The notes beneath the pieces were generated by a model. It was not told the DNA's origin and searched no databases. It saw only the letters and a list, made by a program, of their open reading frames with translations. The position numbers and the translations under genes were made by a program. Below are positions 41,464 to 52,098 of a DNA stretch of 64,000 nucleotides, one piece after another. Every line of letters begins with the position of its first letter. The stretch's first letter is position 1. The DNA is from Enterobacter mori LMG 25706 (GTDB lineage Bacteria > Pseudomonadota > Gammaproteobacteria > Enterobacterales > Enterobacteriaceae), in NCBI RefSeq assembly GCF_000211415.1, contig NZ_GL890775.1:391253-455252 (forward strand), read 5' to 3'.

Positions 41464-43002
41464 TTATTTACGACGCTGGCGCAGACTCATCAGCACCGCG
41501 GCAAAGCCGAACAGCGTGGTCAAAATCCACAGCGGCCAGTTGCCGGTACGTGCGTACGGCGTCAACCCCGTGGTAGGCGTGACTGTAGTGGTCAGCACCT
41601 CGCGGGTGAACTGTGGGATCATCGCCTGAATGTCACCCTGCGGACCAATCACAGCGGTGATGCCGTTGTTGGTGCTGCGCAGCAGCGGACGCGCCAGTTC
41701 CAGGGAGCGCATGCGCGCCATCTGGAAGTGCTGCCACGGGCCGATTGACTTACCAAACCACGCATCGTTGGAGATGGTCAGCAGATAGTCAGTATCCGGG
41801 CGGAAGTTATCGCGCACCTGTTCCCCGAGAATAATTTCGTAGCAGATGGCCGCCGTCAGGGCGAGACCGTGCGCGTGCAGCTGAGGCTGAACGTACGGAC
41901 CGCGGCTGAAAGAGGACATCGGCAGGTCAAAGAACGGGGCCAGCGGGCGCAGAATCGACTCCAGCGGGACAAATTCACCAAACGGTACCAGGTGATTCTT
42001 ATTGTATCGGTTGGTGGAGTTGTGGCTGTATTCGCTGTCTTTGCCGAGCGCAATGATGGTGTTGTAAGTGTCGTAGCGGTTTTGCTGATTCAGGCGTGCA
42101 TCAACGATGCCGGTAATCAGCGTGCTGCCGCGCGCCACAAGCAGATCGTTCATCATGTTGAGGAACGGCTGCTGGTTAATTTCCAGATCGGGAATGGCGG
42201 ACTCCGGCCAGATAATCAGCTGGGATTTACCCATCACCTCTTCGGTGGCGTTGGCGTAGATCTTCAGCGTATTCAGCAGCTCTTTTTCGTCCCACTTCAT
42301 GGACTGCGGGATATTCCCCTGCACCATGGAGACCTGCATGGCGCGCTCGGGTTCAGGTGTGAACCACTGGATATAACGCAGCGGGAAGGGCAGAGCGAAC
42401 AGCACCAGCGCCACAGCCAGCGGTTTCCAGCAGCGCGTGACCAGCGCCAGCACCAGCAGGCCACTGACCACCATCAACAAGAAGTTAATTGCTTCAACGC
42501 CCATCACCGGTGCCAGCCCTTTCAGCGGGCCGTCAATCTGGCTGTACCCGAACTGCAGCCACGGGAAGCCGGTAAGCACCCAGCCGCGCAGGAACTCGGT
42601 AATTTGCCAGACAACCGGTGCGGCAATCGCGACGCGCAGCCAGGTGGTTTTAGGCCACAGACGCGAGAGGATCCCTGCGAACAGTCCGGTATAGAGCGAG
42701 AGATAGGCGGCGAGCAGCACAACGAGGAAGATGTTAACCGGCCCCGGCATGCCGCCAAACTGCGCGATGCTGACGTAGACCCAGTTGATGCCTGAGCCAA
42801 ACAGCCCCAGCCCCCACAAGTAACCGATGGCGGCAGCCTGTACCGGACGCCGATTCAGGGTTAAACCCTGAAGCCCCATCAGGGAGAGAAGGGCCGCGGG
42901 CCAGATGTCGTAAGGAGAAAAAGCCAGCGTACCGCTGGCTCCGAGCAACAGCGCCAGCAGCAAACGGACGCGCTGGCGTTCAAGTAATGGGGCAAATGCC
43001 AT
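41464..43002 (-). CDS. lnt: Apolipoprotein N-acyltransferase Lnt
   Basis: Adds the third acyl chain to the N-terminal Cys of lipoproteins at the outer face of the inner membrane. The 512-residue protein has six to eight N-terminal membrane spans and a periplasmic nitrilase domain with the catalytic Glu267, Lys335 and Cys387, exactly the E. coli positions. It starts 5 bp after corC in the conserved miaB-ybeZYX-lnt array. Confidence 0.97.
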   Translation of the reverse strand: MAFAPLLERQRVRLLLALLLGASGTLAFSPYDIWPAALLSLMGLQGLTLNRRPVQAAAIGYLWGLGLFGSGINWVYVSIAQFGGMPGPVNIFLVVLLAAYLSLYTGLFAGILSRLWPKTTWLRVAIAAPVVWQITEFLRGWVLTGFPWLQFGYSQIDGPLKGLAPVMGVEAINFLLMVVSGLLVLALVTRCWKPLAVALVLFALPFPLRYIQWFTPEPERAMQVSMVQGNIPQSMKWDEKELLNTLKIYANATEEVMGKSQLIIWPESAIPDLEINQQPFLNMMNDLLVARGSTLITGIVDARLNQQNRYDTYNTIIALGKDSEYSHNSTNRYNKNHLVPFGEFVPLESILRPLAPFFDLPMSSFSRGPYVQPQLHAHGLALTAAICYEIILGEQVRDNFRPDTDYLLTISNDAWFGKSIGPWQHFQMARMRSLELARPLLRSTNNGITAVIGPQGDIQAMIPQFTREVLTTTVTPTTGLTPYARTGNWPLWILTTLFGFAAVLMSLRQRRK

Positions 43003-43007
43003 TTACA

Positions 43008-43886
43008 TTAATCTTCCAGTTTTGGCACCGGTGAGTCGTCCGGCGTTCTGACGTGAACCTGAATAATACGTCGGCTGTCGGCCATGGCGACTTTGAATTG
43101 GTAACCGTCGATGTCAACGGTCTCTCCGCGCGCCGGAAGATGACCAAAGGCCTGCATCACCAGTCCACCAATGGTATCAACCTCTTCATCGCTGAAGTGA
43201 GTGCCGAAGGCGTCGTTGAAGTCTTCAATCGAGGCCAGCGCGCGCACGGTCCATGTGTGGCGGCTAAGCTGACGGAAGTCGATATCTTCTTCTTCGTCAT
43301 ACTCGTCTTCGATTTCGCCTACGATCAGCTCAAGAATATCTTCGATCGTGACCAGACCTGAGACGCCGCCGAATTCATCAATAACAATAGCCATGTGGTA
43401 ACGCTGAGAGCGAAACTCTTTCAGCATCCGATCCACACGTTTACTTTCCGGCACAACCACGGCCTGGCGTAACACTTTTTCCATGCTGAAAGCTTCGGCA
43501 TCGCTGCGCATAAACGGCAGCAGATCCTTGGCCATCAAAATCCCTTCGATGTGATCTTTGTCTTCGCTGATGACCGGGAAACGGGAGTGGGCGGATTCGA
43601 TGATCACATCGAGGCACTCGTCCAGCGTCTGGTTACGTTTCAGGGTGATCATCTGCGAGCGGGGGATCATGATGTCGCGGACGCGCTGGTCGGCGATGTC
43701 CATGACCCCTTCGAGCATTTCGCGCGTATCTTCGTCGATAAGGTCGTTCTGCCCGGAATCACGAATCAGCTCCAGCAGTTCATCACGGTTTTTCGGTTCG
43801 CCGTGGAAAAGCTGGTTCAGAATGAGGGAGAAAAATCCCTTTTTACTGTTTGTCGTGTCGCTACTGTGTGAATTGTCGTCGCTCAT
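43008..43886 (-). CDS. corC: CBS-domain protein CorC (YbeX)
   Basis: A 292-residue soluble protein with two CBS domains (about 70-190) and a C-terminal CorC/HlyC domain. It has been tied to Mg2+/Co2+ efflux with CorA and, in E. coli, to ribosome metabolism. The CBS motifs [10 protein letters not shown] and [19 protein letters not shown] are clear. It lies directly before lnt (5 bp) and 89 bp after ybeY. Confidence 0.94.
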   Translation of the reverse strand: MSDDNSHSSDTTNSKKGFFSLILNQLFHGEPKNRDELLELIRDSGQNDLIDEDTREMLEGVMDIADQRVRDIMIPRSQMITLKRNQTLDECLDVIIESAHSRFPVISEDKDHIEGILMAKDLLPFMRSDAEAFSMEKVLRQAVVVPESKRVDRMLKEFRSQRYHMAIVIDEFGGVSGLVTIEDILELIVGEIEDEYDEEEDIDFRQLSRHTWTVRALASIEDFNDAFGTHFSDEEVDTIGGLVMQAFGHLPARGETVDIDGYQFKVAMADSRRIIQVHVRTPDDSPVPKLED

Positions 43887-43975
43887 GGCGTTTGTTAAGG
43901 GTTCTCTTGTGAGTTCAATGTTTACCGCCGCGCTATGTCCTTACGCGGCGGCATGTTAGTCAGGCGTTAGACCGA

Positions 43976-44443
43976 CTATTCTTTCTCGGCAATGTACGGA
44001 TCCTCATAGCCCAGAGCAAGCATTATCTCTGTCTCGAGGGACTCCATCTCTTCCGCTTCGTCATCTTCAATGTGATCGTAGCCGAGCAGGTGCAGGCTGC
44101 CGTGTACCACCATATGCGCCCAGTGGGCGTCGAGCGGCTTTTGCTGCTCTTTGGCTTCCTGTTCAACCACCTGACGGCAGATAATCAGATCGCCAAGCAG
44201 CGGCATCTCGATGCCCGGTGGCGCTTCGAACGGGAAAGAGAGCACGTTGGTCGGCTTATCTTTCCCGCGGTAGGTCAGGTTAAGCTCATGGCTTTCTGCT
44301 TCATCCACCAGGCGAATCGTGACTTCTGATTCTTCCTGAAACTGGGGGATAACCGCATCCAGCCATTTCTGAAACTGTGCCTCATCTGGCATGCCGGAAT
44401 TGTCTTCACAGGCCAGCTGTAAATCGAGGATCACCTGACTCAT
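43976..44443 (-). CDS. ybeY: rRNA maturation endoribonuclease YbeY
   Basis: Metal-dependent single-strand RNase needed for 16S rRNA 3'-end maturation and 70S quality control. The 155-residue protein has the zinc motif H3xH5xH as His114, His118 and His124 ([11 protein letters not shown]) and the conserved Arg59 in LTYRGKD. It overlaps ybeZ by 4 bp. Confidence 0.97.
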   Translation of the reverse strand: MSQVILDLQLACEDNSGMPDEAQFQKWLDAVIPQFQEESEVTIRLVDEAESHELNLTYRGKDKPTNVLSFPFEAPPGIEMPLLGDLIICRQVVEQEAKEQQKPLDAHWAHMVVHGSLHLLGYDHIEDDEAEEMESLETEIMLALGYEDPYIAEKE

Positions 44444-45486
44444 TTCTGTTCTTGCTCCTGCGCTTCGCGCTTACGTTCCGCGGCCTGTTCGGCCCTGCGT
44501 TTTTGATCTGCCTCTTCCCAGGCTTCATAGGCGTTAACGATACGTGCGACCACCGGGTGGCGGACGACGTCTTCACTGTGGAAGAAGTTGAAGCTGATTT
44601 CATCGACCTCAGCCAGGACTTCAATGGCGTGGCGCAGGCCAGATTTGGTGCTGCGCGGCAGGTCGATCTGGGTGACATCACCGGTGATAACCGCTTTGGA
44701 GTTAAAGCCAATACGCGTCAGGAACATCTTCATCTGTTCGATGGTGGTGTTCTGGCTCTCATCGAGAATGATGAACGCGTCGTTAAGCGTACGGCCACGC
44801 ATGTAGGCCAGCGGCGCAACTTCAATCACGTTACGCTCAATCAGCTTTTCAACTTTCTCAAAGCCTAACATCTCGAACAGCGCGTCATAAAGCGGACGCA
44901 GGTAAGGGTCCACTTTCTGACTTAAATCGCCCGGCAGAAAGCCCAGTTTTTCACCCGCCTCAACGGCAGGGCGCGTCAGCAGGATACGACGGATATCCTG
45001 ACGCTCCAGCGCATCCACCGCAGCGGCAACGGCGAGATAGGTTTTACCCGTACCTGCCGGGCCCACGCCGAAGGTGATGTCATGGTCGAGGATATTGGCG
45101 ATATACTGCGCCTGGTTCGGCGTACGTGGCTTGATGACGCCGCGTTTAGTCTTGATGTTGATCGCCTTGCCGTAGTCCGGCACGCTTTCTGCGCTTTGCT
45201 CAAGCACGCGTGCCTCTTTAATGGCGAGGTGAATTTGTTCCGGTTCGATGTCCTGAATCTCGCCACGCATTGGGGCGGTATCGACATACAGGCTGCGCAG
45301 AATATCCGCAGCCGCGTTGACGCAGATAGGGCGTCCGGTGAGTTTGAAATGGTTATCGCGACGATTGATTTCGATACCCAGACGTCGTTCCAGTTGTTTG
45401 ATGTTGTCATCAAACGGCCCGCACAGGCTCAGCAGGCGAGCGTTGTCTGCGGGCTCAAGGCTAATTTCACGCGTGTCTATATTCAA
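44440..45486 (-). CDS. ybeZ: PhoH-like ATPase YbeZ
   Basis: A 348-residue PhoH-family P-loop ATPase, thought to act with YbeY in RNA metabolism and to have RNA-helicase-like activity. An N-terminal KH-like region (about 20-75) precedes Walker A GPAGTGKT (142-149) and Walker B FIILDE. The C-terminus is a charged helical tail. It overlaps ybeY by 4 bp, supporting a joint function. Confidence 0.95.
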   Translation of the reverse strand: MNIDTREISLEPADNARLLSLCGPFDDNIKQLERRLGIEINRRDNHFKLTGRPICVNAAADILRSLYVDTAPMRGEIQDIEPEQIHLAIKEARVLEQSAESVPDYGKAINIKTKRGVIKPRTPNQAQYIANILDHDITFGVGPAGTGKTYLAVAAAVDALERQDIRRILLTRPAVEAGEKLGFLPGDLSQKVDPYLRPLYDALFEMLGFEKVEKLIERNVIEVAPLAYMRGRTLNDAFIILDESQNTTIEQMKMFLTRIGFNSKAVITGDVTQIDLPRSTKSGLRHAIEVLAEVDEISFNFFHSEDVVRHPVVARIVNAYEAWEEADQKRRAEQAAERKREAQEQEQK

Positions 45487-45611
45487 ACCGTTCCTCTTTG
45501 AGTGTTTTGTAGGCCTGGCGACATAAAACTGTCATTACCGAAAGTATTCACGCCTTAGATTAAAGGCGCAAGCATTGCTATGCATATTGGGACGACGAGA
45601 GGAAATACAAG

Positions 45612-45632
45612 GCCTGCCGGAAAGGCAGGCCA
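45612..45632. terminator. Hairpin after miaB
   Basis: An 8-bp perfect stem GGCCTGCC/GGCAGGCC with a five-base loop, six bases after the miaB stop codon. There is only a weak T-rich tail on the minus strand, so termination may be partial and allow readthrough into ybeZ. Confidence 0.5.
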
Positions 45633-45638
45633 GAAGGA

Positions 45639-47063
45639 TTACGGCTGGTAAATGCCCACGCCTGAATCGTTGACTTTGCGAGTGCGAGAGATAACGGATT
45701 CCGGAGATTCAGCAATTCGCAGGCCCATTTCGTCTTCGGTGCGTACCAGCTTCGCGCGCAGCGAGTTGGTCAGCACGTCGACAATCTCGACGTCCACGAA
45801 TTTACCGATCATGTCCGGGGTGCCTTCAAAGTTCACCACGCGGTTGTTTTCGGTACGACCGGACAGTTCCATAATGCTCTTGCGGGAGGTGCCTTCCACC
45901 AGAATGCGCTGAACGGTGCCGAGCATACGGCGGCTCCACGCGTTGGCCTGCTGGTTAATACGCTCCTGCAGAATATACAGACGCTGCTTTTTCTCTTCTT
46001 CCGGCACATCGTCAACCATATCGGCCGCAGGTGTTCCAGGACGCGCAGAGAAGATGAAGCTGTAGCTGACGTCAAAATTCACTTCACCAATGAGCTTCAT
46101 GGTGCGCTCGAAGTCATCGGTGGTTTCGCCAGGGAAGCCAACGATAAAGTCGGAGCTGATCTGGATATCCGGACGCGCGGCAAGCAGCTTACGAATGGTG
46201 GATTTATACTCCAGCACCGTATGTGGACGGCCCATCAGGTTCAGCACGCGGTCAGAGCCACACTGAATCGGCAGGTGCAGGAAGCTCACCAGCTCTGGCG
46301 TATCGCGATACACCTCAATAATGTCGTCGGTAAATTCCATCGGGTGGCTGGTGGTAAAGCGAATACGGTCAATGCCGTCAATCGCAGCCACCAGGCGCAG
46401 CAGTTCAGCAAAGCTGCCGGTGGTGCCGTCGTAGTTCTCACCGCGCCAGGCGTTAACGTTCTGGCCCAGCAGGTTCACTTCGCGAACGCCCTGTGCGGCA
46501 AGCTGCGCGATTTCAAACAGAATGTCATCCGCCGGGCGGCTGACCTCTTCACCGCGGGTGTAAGGCACCACGCAGTAAGTACAATATTTGTTGCAGCCTT
46601 CCATGATGGAGACGAAAGCAGTCGGGCCATCAGCGCGCGGCTCTGGCAGACGGTCAAATTTTTCGATCTCCGGGAAGCTGACGTCAACGACCGGGCTGCG
46701 ATTGCCACGCACCTTATTGATCATCTCTGGCAGGCGGTGCAGGGTCTGTGGGCCAAAGACAATATCCACATACGGCGCTCTCTGGCGGATCAGCTTACCT
46801 TCCTGCGATGCGACGCAGCCGCCCACGCCGATGATCAGGTCCGGATTTTTACGCTTGAGAAGCTTCCAGCGGCCTAATACGTGAAAGACTTTCTCCTGCG
46901 CTTTTTCACGAATCGAACAGGTGTTCAGCAGCAGCACGTCCGCTTCTTTCACGTTTTCTGTCAGCTGGTATCCGTGGGTTGAATCCAGCAGATCGGCCAT
47001 CTTAGATGAATCGTATTCGTTCATCTGACAGCCCCAGGTTTTTATATGGAGTTTTTTAGTCAT
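45639..47063 (-). CDS. miaB: tRNA methylthiotransferase MiaB
   Basis: Radical-SAM enzyme that adds the 2-methylthio group to N6-isopentenyladenosine 37 of tRNAs. From ATG 47063 the product has 474 residues: an N-terminal UPF0004 domain with cluster ligands Cys12, Cys49 and Cys83, a radical-SAM domain with Cys157, Cys161 and Cys164 (CNKYCTYC), and a C-terminal TRAM domain. A longer frame from 47183 crosses the promoter region with ubiF and is not used. Confidence 0.97.
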   Translation of the reverse strand: MTKKLHIKTWGCQMNEYDSSKMADLLDSTHGYQLTENVKEADVLLLNTCSIREKAQEKVFHVLGRWKLLKRKNPDLIIGVGGCVASQEGKLIRQRAPYVDIVFGPQTLHRLPEMINKVRGNRSPVVDVSFPEIEKFDRLPEPRADGPTAFVSIMEGCNKYCTYCVVPYTRGEEVSRPADDILFEIAQLAAQGVREVNLLGQNVNAWRGENYDGTTGSFAELLRLVAAIDGIDRIRFTTSHPMEFTDDIIEVYRDTPELVSFLHLPIQCGSDRVLNLMGRPHTVLEYKSTIRKLLAARPDIQISSDFIVGFPGETTDDFERTMKLIGEVNFDVSYSFIFSARPGTPAADMVDDVPEEEKKQRLYILQERINQQANAWSRRMLGTVQRILVEGTSRKSIMELSGRTENNRVVNFEGTPDMIGKFVDVEIVDVLTNSLRAKLVRTEDEMGLRIAESPESVISRTRKVNDSGVGIYQP

Positions 47064-47198
47064 CGACTTGCTCAGCTCAGGATTGCAAGCCGCGTATTGT
47101 AATGCTTTGGTGGGGTTGTGACCAGTATGAAGGTTATGGGCCTCAAGACCACAAAAATCCGGTAAACTTAAGGGATTCTCCAATAAGGAAAATTGACC

Positions 47199-48374
47199 AT
47201 GACACTCCTACACACCGAAGTTGCCGTTGTCGGCGGCGGTATGGTCGGCGGCGCGCTGGCGCTGGGGCTGGCGCAACAGGGATTTGAAGTAACGGTAATT
47301 GAACAGTCTGCTCCGCCAGCCTTCGATCCCGCCAGCAAACCGGATGTGCGCATTTCCGCGATCAGCGCGGCGTCTGTCGATCTGCTGCGCGGGCTGGGCG
47401 TCTGGGAGGCGGTGCTGGCGATGCGCGCGCATCCGTACAGCCGTCTCGAAACCTGGGAGTGGGAAAATGCCCACGTCGCGTTTGATGCCGCCGAGCTGAA
47501 GCTGCCGCGTCTGGGCTATATGGTAGAGAACAACGTGCTCCAGCTCGCGCTCTGGCAGGCGCTGGAGGCGCACCCGAATGTCACGCTTCGTGTTCCTGAT
47601 TCCCTCAAGGCGTTGCATCATCAACCGGGTGGATATGTGCTGACGCTGGATAACGGCGATGAGCTGGCCGTGAAGCTGGTGGTGGGGGCGGATGGTGCCA
47701 ATTCGCAGGTCAGACAGATGGCGGGCATTGGCGTTCATGCCTGGCAGTATCAGCAATCCTGCATGCTGATCACCGTTCAGTGTGAAAATGCGCCCGGTGA
47801 GAGCACCTGGCAGCACTTTACCCCGAACGGCCCGCACGCCTTTTTACCGCTGTTTGATAACTGGGCCTCGCTGGTGTGGTACGACAAACCGGCGCGCATT
47901 CGCCAGCTGCAGGGGCTGAGTATGGAACAGCTGCAGCGTGAAATTCTGCTGCACTTCCCGAGCCGCGTAGGTCACGTTACGCCGGTTGCGGCTGGCGCAT
48001 TCCCGCTCACGCGCCGTCACGCTTTACAGTATGCTCGTGAAGGGCTGGCGCTGGTGGGCGATGCGGCGCACACCATTCATCCGCTGGCCGGGCAGGGGGT
48101 GAATCTGGGATATCGTGACGTCGACGCGTTACTGGACGTGTTAGGTAATGCGCGCACTCATGCTGAAGCCTGGGCCAGCCATCAGATTCTGAAACGCTAC
48201 CAGACGCGACGTATGGCGGATAACTTCATCATGCAGTCGGGGATGGATCTGTTCTACGCGGGGTTCAGTAACGACCTGGGGCCGGTGCGCATTTTGCGTA
48301 ACATTGGATTGATGGCGGCAGAGCGTGCCGGTGGTTTGAAGCGCCAGGCGCTGAAATACGCTCTCGGACTCTAA
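47199..48374 (+). CDS. ubiF: 2-octaprenyl-3-methyl-6-methoxy-1,4-benzoquinol hydroxylase UbiF
   Basis: Flavoprotein monooxygenase for the C5/C6 hydroxylation late in ubiquinone synthesis. The 391-residue protein has the FAD motif [15 protein letters not shown] near the N-terminus, DVRISAIS, and the [14 protein letters not shown] motif that binds the ribityl chain. ATG 47199 gives the E. coli length and has AAGGA nine bases before it; TTG at 47193 is possible. It is divergent from miaB. Confidence 0.95.
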   Translation: MTLLHTEVAVVGGGMVGGALALGLAQQGFEVTVIEQSAPPAFDPASKPDVRISAISAASVDLLRGLGVWEAVLAMRAHPYSRLETWEWENAHVAFDAAELKLPRLGYMVENNVLQLALWQALEAHPNVTLRVPDSLKALHHQPGGYVLTLDNGDELAVKLVVGADGANSQVRQMAGIGVHAWQYQQSCMLITVQCENAPGESTWQHFTPNGPHAFLPLFDNWASLVWYDKPARIRQLQGLSMEQLQREILLHFPSRVGHVTPVAAGAFPLTRRHALQYAREGLALVGDAAHTIHPLAGQGVNLGYRDVDALLDVLGNARTHAEAWASHQILKRYQTRRMADNFIMQSGMDLFYAGFSNDLGPVRILRNIGLMAAERAGGLKRQALKYALGL

Positions 48375-48382
48375 TCCTTTTA

Positions 48383-48403
48383 CCCTCTCCCCGTGGGAGA
48401 GGG
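48383..48403. repeat. CCCTCTCCCC dispersed hairpin repeat, short copy C
   Basis: CCCTCTCCCC/GTGGGAGAGGG hairpin, the stem part of the element also found at 2851-2886 and 36765-36802. It lies nine bases after the ubiF stop codon. Confidence 0.65.
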
Positions 48404-48426
48404 CCAAGTTTAGTCTGTACAAAAAC

Positions 48427-48453
48427 AAAAAAGCCCGCAGAGCGGGCTTTTTT
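48427..48453. terminator. Bidirectional terminator between ubiF and the tRNA operon
   Basis: Stem GCCCGC/GCGGGC with a three-base loop, flanked by six A on the left and six T on the right. It ends the tRNA transcript ten bases after the last tRNA and also serves ubiF. Confidence 0.92.
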
Positions 48454-48463
48454 GTTACTTAAG

Positions 48464-48538
48464 TGGCTGGGGTGCAGGGATTCGAACCCCGGAATGCTGG
48501 TATCAGAAACCAGAGCCTTACCGCTTGGCGACACCCCA
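48464..48538 (-). tRNA. glnX: tRNA-Gln (CUG)
   Basis: A 75-nt cloverleaf with encoded CCA and anticodon CTG in the loop TTCTGAT. It differs from the neighbouring Gln(CUG) copy: the last acceptor pair is G-C instead of A-T (a compensated change), and the T-stem has one G-T pair. Last gene of the seven-tRNA operon. Confidence 0.97.
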
Positions 48539-48575
48539 ATTGCGTTAAACAGACTGCTTAACGACTTTTTTAAAT

Positions 48576-48650
48576 TGGCTGGGGTACGAGGATTCGAACC
48601 TCGGAATGCTGGTATCAGAAACCAGAGCCTTACCGCTTGGCGATACCCCA
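48576..48650 (-). tRNA. glnV: tRNA-Gln (CUG)
   Basis: A 75-nt cloverleaf with encoded CCA, anticodon CTG and fully paired T-stem. Sixth gene of the operon. Confidence 0.97.
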
Positions 48651-48694
48651 ACAATTTTTTCTAGTCTATCGAATAACTCGACAGATTACTAATT

Positions 48695-48771
48695 TGGTGG
48701 CTACGACGGGATTCGAACCTGTGACCCCATCATTATGAGTGATGTGCTCTAACCAACTGAGCTACGTAGCC
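48695..48771 (-). tRNA. metU: tRNA-Met (CAU, elongator)
   Basis: A 77-nt cloverleaf with encoded CCA and anticodon CAT. The first pair is G-C, so this is elongator, not initiator, tRNA. The sequence is identical to the copy at 49087-49163. Confidence 0.97.
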
Positions 48772-48788
48772 AGTACTGCAATCTTCGA

Positions 48789-48863
48789 TGGCTGGGGTAC
48801 CTGGATTCGAACCAGGGAATGCCGGTATCAAAAACCGGTGCCTTACCGCTTGGCGATACCCCA
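48789..48863 (-). tRNA. glnW: tRNA-Gln (UUG)
   Basis: A 75-nt cloverleaf with encoded CCA and anticodon TTG in the loop TTTTGAT. Identical to the next copy at 48896-48970. Confidence 0.97.
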
Positions 48864-48895
48864 ATACCGCGGAGAACCGCAAAATCGAAGAAATA

Positions 48896-48970
48896 TGGCT
48901 GGGGTACCTGGATTCGAACCAGGGAATGCCGGTATCAAAAACCGGTGCCTTACCGCTTGGCGATACCCCA
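48896..48970 (-). tRNA. glnU: tRNA-Gln (UUG)
   Basis: A 75-nt cloverleaf with encoded CCA and anticodon TTG, identical to the copy at 48789-48863. Third gene of the operon. Confidence 0.97.
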
Positions 48971-48993
48971 TCCGTGCAACGCTATCCTGGGAA

Positions 48994-49078
48994 TGGTGCG
49001 GGAGGCGAGACTTGAACTCGCACACCTTGCGGCGCCAGAACCTAAATCTGGTGCGTCTACCAATTTCGCCACTCCCGC
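48994..49078 (-). tRNA. leuW: tRNA-Leu (UAG)
   Basis: An 85-nt class II tRNA with a long variable arm, anticodon TAG and encoded CCA. It lies between metT and glnU, as in E. coli. UAG here is the anticodon reading CUA-type Leu codons, not an amber suppressor. Confidence 0.97.
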
Positions 49079-49086
49079 AAAAAAGA

Positions 49087-49163
49087 TGGTGGCTACGACG
49101 GGATTCGAACCTGTGACCCCATCATTATGAGTGATGTGCTCTAACCAACTGAGCTACGTAGCC
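49087..49163 (-). tRNA. metT: tRNA-Met (CAU, elongator)
   Basis: A 77-nt elongator tRNA-Met with encoded CCA, first gene of the operon, eight bases before leuW. Confidence 0.97.
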
Positions 49164-49201
49164 ATCTTTTTTCGCGTTACCTTATCGGCGTTGCGGGGCG
49201 C

Positions 49202-49230
49202 CTTATGCGTATAGACCCTTGCAGCGTCAA
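49202..49230 (-). promoter_or_regulatory. Promoter of the seven-tRNA operon
   Basis: On the minus strand a -35 TTGACG (49225-49230) is 17 bp from a -10 CATAAG (49202-49207), followed by a GC-rich discriminator (GCGCCCCGC). A GC-rich discriminator is the hallmark of stable-RNA promoters under ppGpp/DksA control. Confidence 0.7.
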
Positions 49231-49345
49231 CACCTTTTTCAACGAAAATAGCCGGAATGTGACTGTTTGGTTAGGTTGCGAACAGCGTGGCCGAATATTC
49301 GGCAATTATTGGTTATTAATCGGTTTTAGCAGGTGAAAAGTGGGG

Positions 49346-49372
49346 AAAAAAATCAGGCCCCGGAGGGCCTGA
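49346..49372 (-). terminator. Intrinsic terminator after asnB
   Basis: A perfect 8-bp stem TCAGGCCC/GGGCCTGA with a four-base loop, followed on the minus strand by seven T. Confidence 0.92.
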
Positions 49373-49386
49373 CGTCTTCATATTGA

Positions 49387-51051
49387 TTATTTGTAGGCAG
49401 ACTGGTGAACGCCGACCGCACGTCCTGACGGATCGTTCATGGATTTGAACGATTCATCCCATTCAATCGCTTTGGCAGACGAGCAGGCAACGGAAGGACC
49501 ACCCGGTACACATTCGGCAGCACTCGGTACCGGGAACAACTCTTCGAAAATTTCACGGTACAGATACGCCTCTTTCGAGCCCGGCGTGTTGTACGGGAAG
49601 CGGAAGCTTGCGGTTTCCAGCTGTTGGTCAGAAACCTGTTTCGCCGCCACCTCTTTCAGGGTATCGATCCAGCTGTAACCGACGCCATCAGAGAACTGCT
49701 CTTTCTGACGCCATGCAACGCTCGCCGGCAGGTAGGATTCAAAACATTCACGCAGGATATGTTTTTCCATTTTGCCGTTGCCGCACATTTTGTCCTGCGG
49801 GTTGATGCGCATCGCCACGTCGAGGAATTTCTTATCCAGGAACGGCACGCGCGCTTCCACGCCCCAGGCGGACATCGCTTTGTTGGCGCGCGCGCAGTCA
49901 AACATATGCAGCGCCTGCAGCTTACGCACGGTCTCTTCGTGCAGCTCTTTGGCGTTCGGCGCTTTGTGGAAGTACAGGTAGCCGCCAAATACTTCGTCAG
50001 AACCTTCACCGGAGAGCACCATTTTGATGCCCATCGCTTTGATCTTACGCGACATCAGGTACATCGGCGTTGAGGCGCGGATGGTGGTCACGTCATAGGT
50101 TTCAATGTGATAGATCACATCGCGGATCGCATCCAGACCTTCCTGCACGGTGAAGTGAATTTCATGGTGCACGGTGCCGAGGTGGTTCGCGACTTCCTGC
50201 GCGGCTTTCAGGTCAGGAGCCCCTTCCAGGCCTACAGCGAAGGAGTGCAGCTGCGGCCACCAGGCCTCAGAGCGCTCCTGATCTTCCACGCGGCGGGCCG
50301 CGAATTTTTTGGTGATCGCGGAGATCACGGAAGAGTCCAGGCCGCCGGAGAGCAGTACGCCGTAAGGCACGTCTGACATCAGGTGGCTTTTTACGGAATC
50401 TTCCAGCGCCTGACGCAGCTCGGCTTTGTCAGTCACGTTGTCTTTTACCGCGTCGTAGTCGAACCAGTCGCGCTGGTAGTACTGGCGGATCTCACCGTCT
50501 TTGCTCCACAGGTAGCTGCCTGCCGGGAACTCTTTAATGGTGCGGCACACCGGGACCAGGGCCTTCATTTCAGACGCAACGTAGAAGTTGCCGTGCTCAT
50601 CGTGGCCCATGTACAGCGGGATAATACCGATGTGGTCGCGGCCAATCAAATAGGCGTCTTTTTCACTGTCGTACAGCGCGAAGGCAAACATGCCCTGCAG
50701 GTCGTCCAGGAACTCCGGGCCTTTTTCCTGATACAGCGCCAGGATCACTTCACAGTCGGAACCGGTCTGGAACGCGTAGCGATCGCCGTATTCGGCGCGC
50801 AGCGCCTGATGGTTGTAGATTTCACCGTTTACCGCCAGCGCGTGCGTTTTTTTCTCGTTATACAGCGGCTGTGCACCGGCGTTGACGTCAACAATGGACA
50901 GACGTTCGTGAGCCAGAATCGCTTTATCGCTGGCGTAGACGCCTGACCAGTCCGGGCCGCGATGGCGCATCAGGCGGGACAGTTCGAGTGCTTTTTTACG
51001 CAGTTCGCCTGCGTCAGTTTTAATATCCAGTACGCCAAAAATTGAACACAT
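49387..51051 (-). CDS. asnB: Asparagine synthetase B, glutamine-hydrolysing
   Basis: Makes asparagine from aspartate, ATP and glutamine amide nitrogen. From ATG 51051 the product has 554 residues: an N-terminal Ntn amidotransferase domain whose nucleophile Cys2 follows the initiator Met (MCSIFGV), and a C-terminal synthetase domain with the PP-loop LSGGLDSS. The upstream frame to 51126 would bury Cys2 and abolish activity, so the chosen start is certain. It is monocistronic between its own terminator and the nagBACD terminator. Confidence 0.97.
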   Translation of the reverse strand: MCSIFGVLDIKTDAGELRKKALELSRLMRHRGPDWSGVYASDKAILAHERLSIVDVNAGAQPLYNEKKTHALAVNGEIYNHQALRAEYGDRYAFQTGSDCEVILALYQEKGPEFLDDLQGMFAFALYDSEKDAYLIGRDHIGIIPLYMGHDEHGNFYVASEMKALVPVCRTIKEFPAGSYLWSKDGEIRQYYQRDWFDYDAVKDNVTDKAELRQALEDSVKSHLMSDVPYGVLLSGGLDSSVISAITKKFAARRVEDQERSEAWWPQLHSFAVGLEGAPDLKAAQEVANHLGTVHHEIHFTVQEGLDAIRDVIYHIETYDVTTIRASTPMYLMSRKIKAMGIKMVLSGEGSDEVFGGYLYFHKAPNAKELHEETVRKLQALHMFDCARANKAMSAWGVEARVPFLDKKFLDVAMRINPQDKMCGNGKMEKHILRECFESYLPASVAWRQKEQFSDGVGYSWIDTLKEVAAKQVSDQQLETASFRFPYNTPGSKEAYLYREIFEELFPVPSAAECVPGGPSVACSSAKAIEWDESFKSMNDPSGRAVGVHQSAYK

Positions 51052-51267
51052 AACCTTCTCCGTTAACCCTGTTGCTTTGTAATGTTGCTTGCTTATGAAA
51101 ATGCCGCAAAGGGTAAAGGCGCGCAAGCGTTTTACCGGGGAAAACGCAAATAGCGCAATGGTGATTGCAGAATGTTGAAAAAAGCGTACGCCTGACGCGC
51201 TTTTATTGAGGATTATTTAATAGAAGGCGTTTTTTATTAGATGGTGCTTTGGTTTTGCGAGCCAGAA

Positions 51268-51295
51268 ATGAAAAACCACGCCCTGAGGCGTGGTT
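51268..51295 (-). terminator. Intrinsic terminator after nagD
   Basis: A 9-bp stem AACCACGCC/GGCGTGGTT with a four-base loop and a following TTT CATTTC tail. It closes the nagBACD operon. Confidence 0.8.
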
Positions 51296-51300
51296 GGGTG

Positions 51301-52053
51301 TCAGATAATGTCGATTTCATCGACGGAGGGATAAATCCAGCTTGGCCGGAATGGCATCGCGTCAATGTCATCAAGTTGAGAGACGCCAGAAAGCACCAGG
51401 ATGGTCTCAAGACCCGCCTGGAAACCGGCCAGAATATCGGTGCGCAGGTTATCGCCGACAATCACGGTTTCTTCGGAGTGTGCCTGCATCTTGTTCAGCG
51501 CGGCACGAATGATCCACGGGCTCGGTTTACCGACCACAAACGGCTGACGACCGGAGATTTTCTCAATACCGGCGCACAGCGCGCCGCAGGCCGGATAAAA
51601 ACCACGGCCGTGCGTATCCGGATTGGTGGCGATAAAGCGCGCGCCGCTGGCGACAAAATACGCAGCTTTATGCATCATCTCCCAGTTAAAGGAGCGCGTT
51701 TCGCCGACAATCACAAAGTCCGGGTTCACATCGGTAATGGTAAAGCCTGCTTTATACAGCTCGTGGATCAGCGCGCCTTCACCGACGACATAGGCCTTTT
51801 TTCCTTCCTGACGCTTCAGAAAATCAGCGGTTGCCATAGCGGAGGTATAAAACACGCTGTCCGGCACGTTGACGCCCGCCGTGGCAAAGCGGTTTGCCAG
51901 ATCCTGACCGGTTTGGGAAGGGTAGTTCGTGAGAAGAACCAGAGGCATTCCTTTGTCGATGATGCGGTGAAGAAACTCCGCAGCACCCGGCACGGCAACG
52001 TTGTCGTGCATCAGCACGCCGTCGATATCACAAATTACATTCTTAATGGTCAT
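51301..52053 (-). CDS. nagD: UMP phosphatase NagD
   Basis: HAD-superfamily IIA phosphatase acting best on UMP in E. coli. The 250-residue protein has the nucleophile motif with Asp9 and Asp11 (CDIDGVL) and a C-terminal VGDNLRTDI motif. ATG 52053 matches E. coli; ATG 52059 lies two codons upstream. Last gene of nagBACD, 45 bp after nagC, although its link to amino-sugar use is unclear. Confidence 0.95.
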   Translation of the reverse strand: MTIKNVICDIDGVLMHDNVAVPGAAEFLHRIIDKGMPLVLLTNYPSQTGQDLANRFATAGVNVPDSVFYTSAMATADFLKRQEGKKAYVVGEGALIHELYKAGFTITDVNPDFVIVGETRSFNWEMMHKAAYFVASGARFIATNPDTHGRGFYPACGALCAGIEKISGRQPFVVGKPSPWIIRAALNKMQAHSEETVIVGDNLRTDILAGFQAGLETILVLSGVSQLDDIDAMPFRPSWIYPSVDEIDII

Positions 52054-52098
52054 GGACAATCCGGCATCAAAAAAAGAAGGCGTTACTATAAGTCCCGA

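Noticed and set aside
48452-49130. Plus-strand frames of 60-125 codons across the tRNA cluster
   Set aside because: They are read from the complement of tRNA genes (repeated peptide motifs such as GYLDSNQGMPVSKTGALPLG), a well-known annotation artefact.
48464-49163. Regularly spaced near-identical repeats that could suggest a CRISPR array
   Set aside because: Each unit folds as a complete tRNA with encoded CCA and a proper anticodon; spacing and repeat length vary and no cas gene is near.
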